Below are positions 63,158-64,000 of a DNA stretch of 64,000 nucleotides, one piece after another. The stretch comes from Thalassolituus sp006212115. GTDB taxonomy: Bacteria > Pseudomonadota > Gammaproteobacteria > Pseudomonadales > Oceanobacteraceae. Position 1 is the first letter of the stretch. The number at the start of each line of letters is the position of its first letter. Position numbers and translations under genes: made by a program. The stretch lies in NCBI RefSeq assembly GCF_040372045.1, contig NZ_BAABWH010000004.1. The stretch is one strand, 5' to 3'. The notes under the pieces were generated by a model. It did no database searches and had not been told where the DNA came from. It was given only the letters and a program-made list of their open reading frames with translations.

Positions 63158-63691
63158 ATGTCGATCGAACGTCGTATGGTAGTTGCAAATGAAAACTGCC
63201 CAGCCCGCATGGTGCCTTCGGGAACACCCACCACCATCAGTGCGGGGACTTTCGTCACCATTAACCAAGCCCTTGGCGGAAATTACACCGTAACGGTAAA
63301 TGGCAATATGATGCGTGTAGACGGCACAGATGCCGCAGCGCTGGGGCTGGAAGCAGAATCCATCACATTTGCCGACCCGGGTGATGATCAGGTACATGAG
63401 GATCAGATTGAGCAGGCACTGCGAACAATCTTCGACCCGGAAATCCCGATCAACCTGTTAGATCTGGGATTAATCTACGGCATTGATATCAATAACAACG
63501 ACGTCACGATCAGAATGACATTGACCGCACCGACGTGCGGAATGGGCCCGGTTCTGGTATCCGATGTGAAGTACCGAGTCGCAAAAGTGCCGAATGTCAC
63601 TTCTGTCGAGGTCGAGCTTGTATTCGATCCGCCGTGGAGCCGGGACATGATGACCGAAGAAGCACAGTTAGAGGCAGGATTGTTCTTCTGA
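63158..63691 (+). CDS. sufT: Fe-S assembly protein SufT
   Basis: 177 residues. The start is the ATG giving MSIERRMVVANENCPARMVP; an upstream frame is not conserved. The MIP18/DUF59 core includes IEQALRTIFDPEIPINLLDLG, TAPTCGMGPVLVSDV (the conserved Cys) and FDPPWSRDMM. It assists maturation of Fe-S proteins. It is normally next to sufA; here two minus-strand genes and 3 kb lie between. Confidence 0.93.
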   Translation: MSIERRMVVANENCPARMVPSGTPTTISAGTFVTINQALGGNYTVTVNGNMMRVDGTDAAALGLEAESITFADPGDDQVHEDQIEQALRTIFDPEIPINLLDLGLIYGIDINNNDVTIRMTLTAPTCGMGPVLVSDVKYRVAKVPNVTSVEVELVFDPPWSRDMMTEEAQLEAGLFF

Positions 63692-63819
63692 TTTCTGATC
63701 AGGCGTTCGTTGATCGCTGGTGTTTTCATAAACCGACCGTTATGATGTTACGCGATCAGTCGCAACACTGATGCACCAGTAATAATAAAAATAAAAACGG
63801 CTGTAAGCCCAGGCGAACA

Positions 63820-64000
63820 ATGAAAGAGTTGTACTTTAAGGCGTTGACCGAGGCCCTTCACGAGTCCGGTATCTGCACGCCCACCTTAGTGCTGGATAAG
63901 GAACGTCTGGACAGAAATATCGATCACCTTATTGATGTGCTCAATAAAGGGTTTGACTACCGGCTTGTCACCAAGTCGCTGCCGTCGATCCCGTTGCTGC
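63820..64000 (+). CDS. Fold-type III PLP enzyme, alanine racemase/D-threonine-aldolase-like (partial)
   Basis: The first 60 codons of a gene cut by the right edge. MKELYFKALTEALHESGI is followed by TPTLVLDKERLDRNIDHLI and RLVTKSLPSIPLL, in which the lysine matches the PLP-binding position of DSD1/alanine-racemase N-terminal domains. AGGCG precedes the ATG. Substrate unknown. A relation to sufT is not indicated. Confidence 0.75.
   Translation, partial: MKELYFKALTEALHESGICTPTLVLDKERLDRNIDHLIDVLNKGFDYRLVTKSLPSIPLL

Overview
The window is about 64 kb of chromosome from a marine-type gammaproteobacterium, probably from the Oceanospirillales/Pseudomonadales side. The basis is gene order. gyrA-serC-pheA-hisC-(tyrA-aroA), mtaD-ubiG-mupP-yciK-GGDEF-rluB-scpB-scpA-trpS, aroC-prmB and yihY/arsC/wrbA are all arranged much as in Pseudomonas and its marine relatives. 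A PHA synthase/phasin pair, a Cti fatty-acid isomerase and an Rrf2-controlled SUF operon fit the same groups. I saw no rRNA, tRNA, CRISPR array, prophage or insertion sequence. Genus-level placement is not possible from reading alone.

Layout. 1-9.1 kb, minus strand: gyrA followed by aromatic amino-acid and serine biosynthesis, with a Wzz-type polysaccharide chain-length gene wedged between gyrA and serC with overlapping stop and start codons. 9.2-14 kb, plus strand: nucleoside deaminase, ubiquinone methyltransferase, cell-wall-sugar phosphatase, YciK and a diguanylate cyclase. 14-19.2 kb, minus strand: rluB, scpB, scpA, trpS, yciO and RNase AM, i.e. rRNA modification, chromosome condensation and translation. 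19.3-24 kb: YciI, an SH3 membrane protein, a secreted cyclophilin, an AEC carrier and mnmC. 23.9-25.4 kb: a small accessory patch with a frameshifted ParE-type toxin, its intact antitoxin, YheU and an unknown gene. 25.4-28.2 kb: polyhydroxyalkanoate genes. 28.3-32.6 kb: MFS carrier, aroC, prmB and a patatin-like protein. 32.6-34.8 kb: a three-gene envelope operon of unknown role. 35-46.6 kb: YihY, ArsC, WrbA, a chemoreceptor, GST, Cti, a tiny YqaE/Pmp3 gene, a secreted glutathione peroxidase, YejK and an orphan lipoprotein. 46.8-54 kb: recQ and tcdA, then a minus-strand block of poorly known, mostly membrane genes that carries a decayed copy of the tcdA 5' end, a signal-peptidase I homologue that has lost both catalytic residues, and a toxin-antitoxin pair. 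54-64 kb: the SUF iron-sulfur cluster operon (regulator, B, C, D, S, A, and a detached sufT), interrupted on the other strand by a rhomboid protease coupled to a zinc-ribbon membrane protein; a fold-III PLP enzyme runs off the right edge.

How it works together. Most of the window is housekeeping. The serC/pheA/hisC/tyrA-aroA operon with aroC covers chorismate to phenylalanine and tyrosine. The SUF genes form a complete cluster-assembly pathway apart from a sufE-type sulfur acceptor, and the promoter carries a 25-bp IscR-type operator. The least ordinary items are the signal-peptidase pseudoenzyme, the rhomboid/zinc-ribbon pair, the wzz insertion, the tcdA 5'-end duplication, the broken toxin beside its antitoxin, and a structured spacer inside the suf operon.
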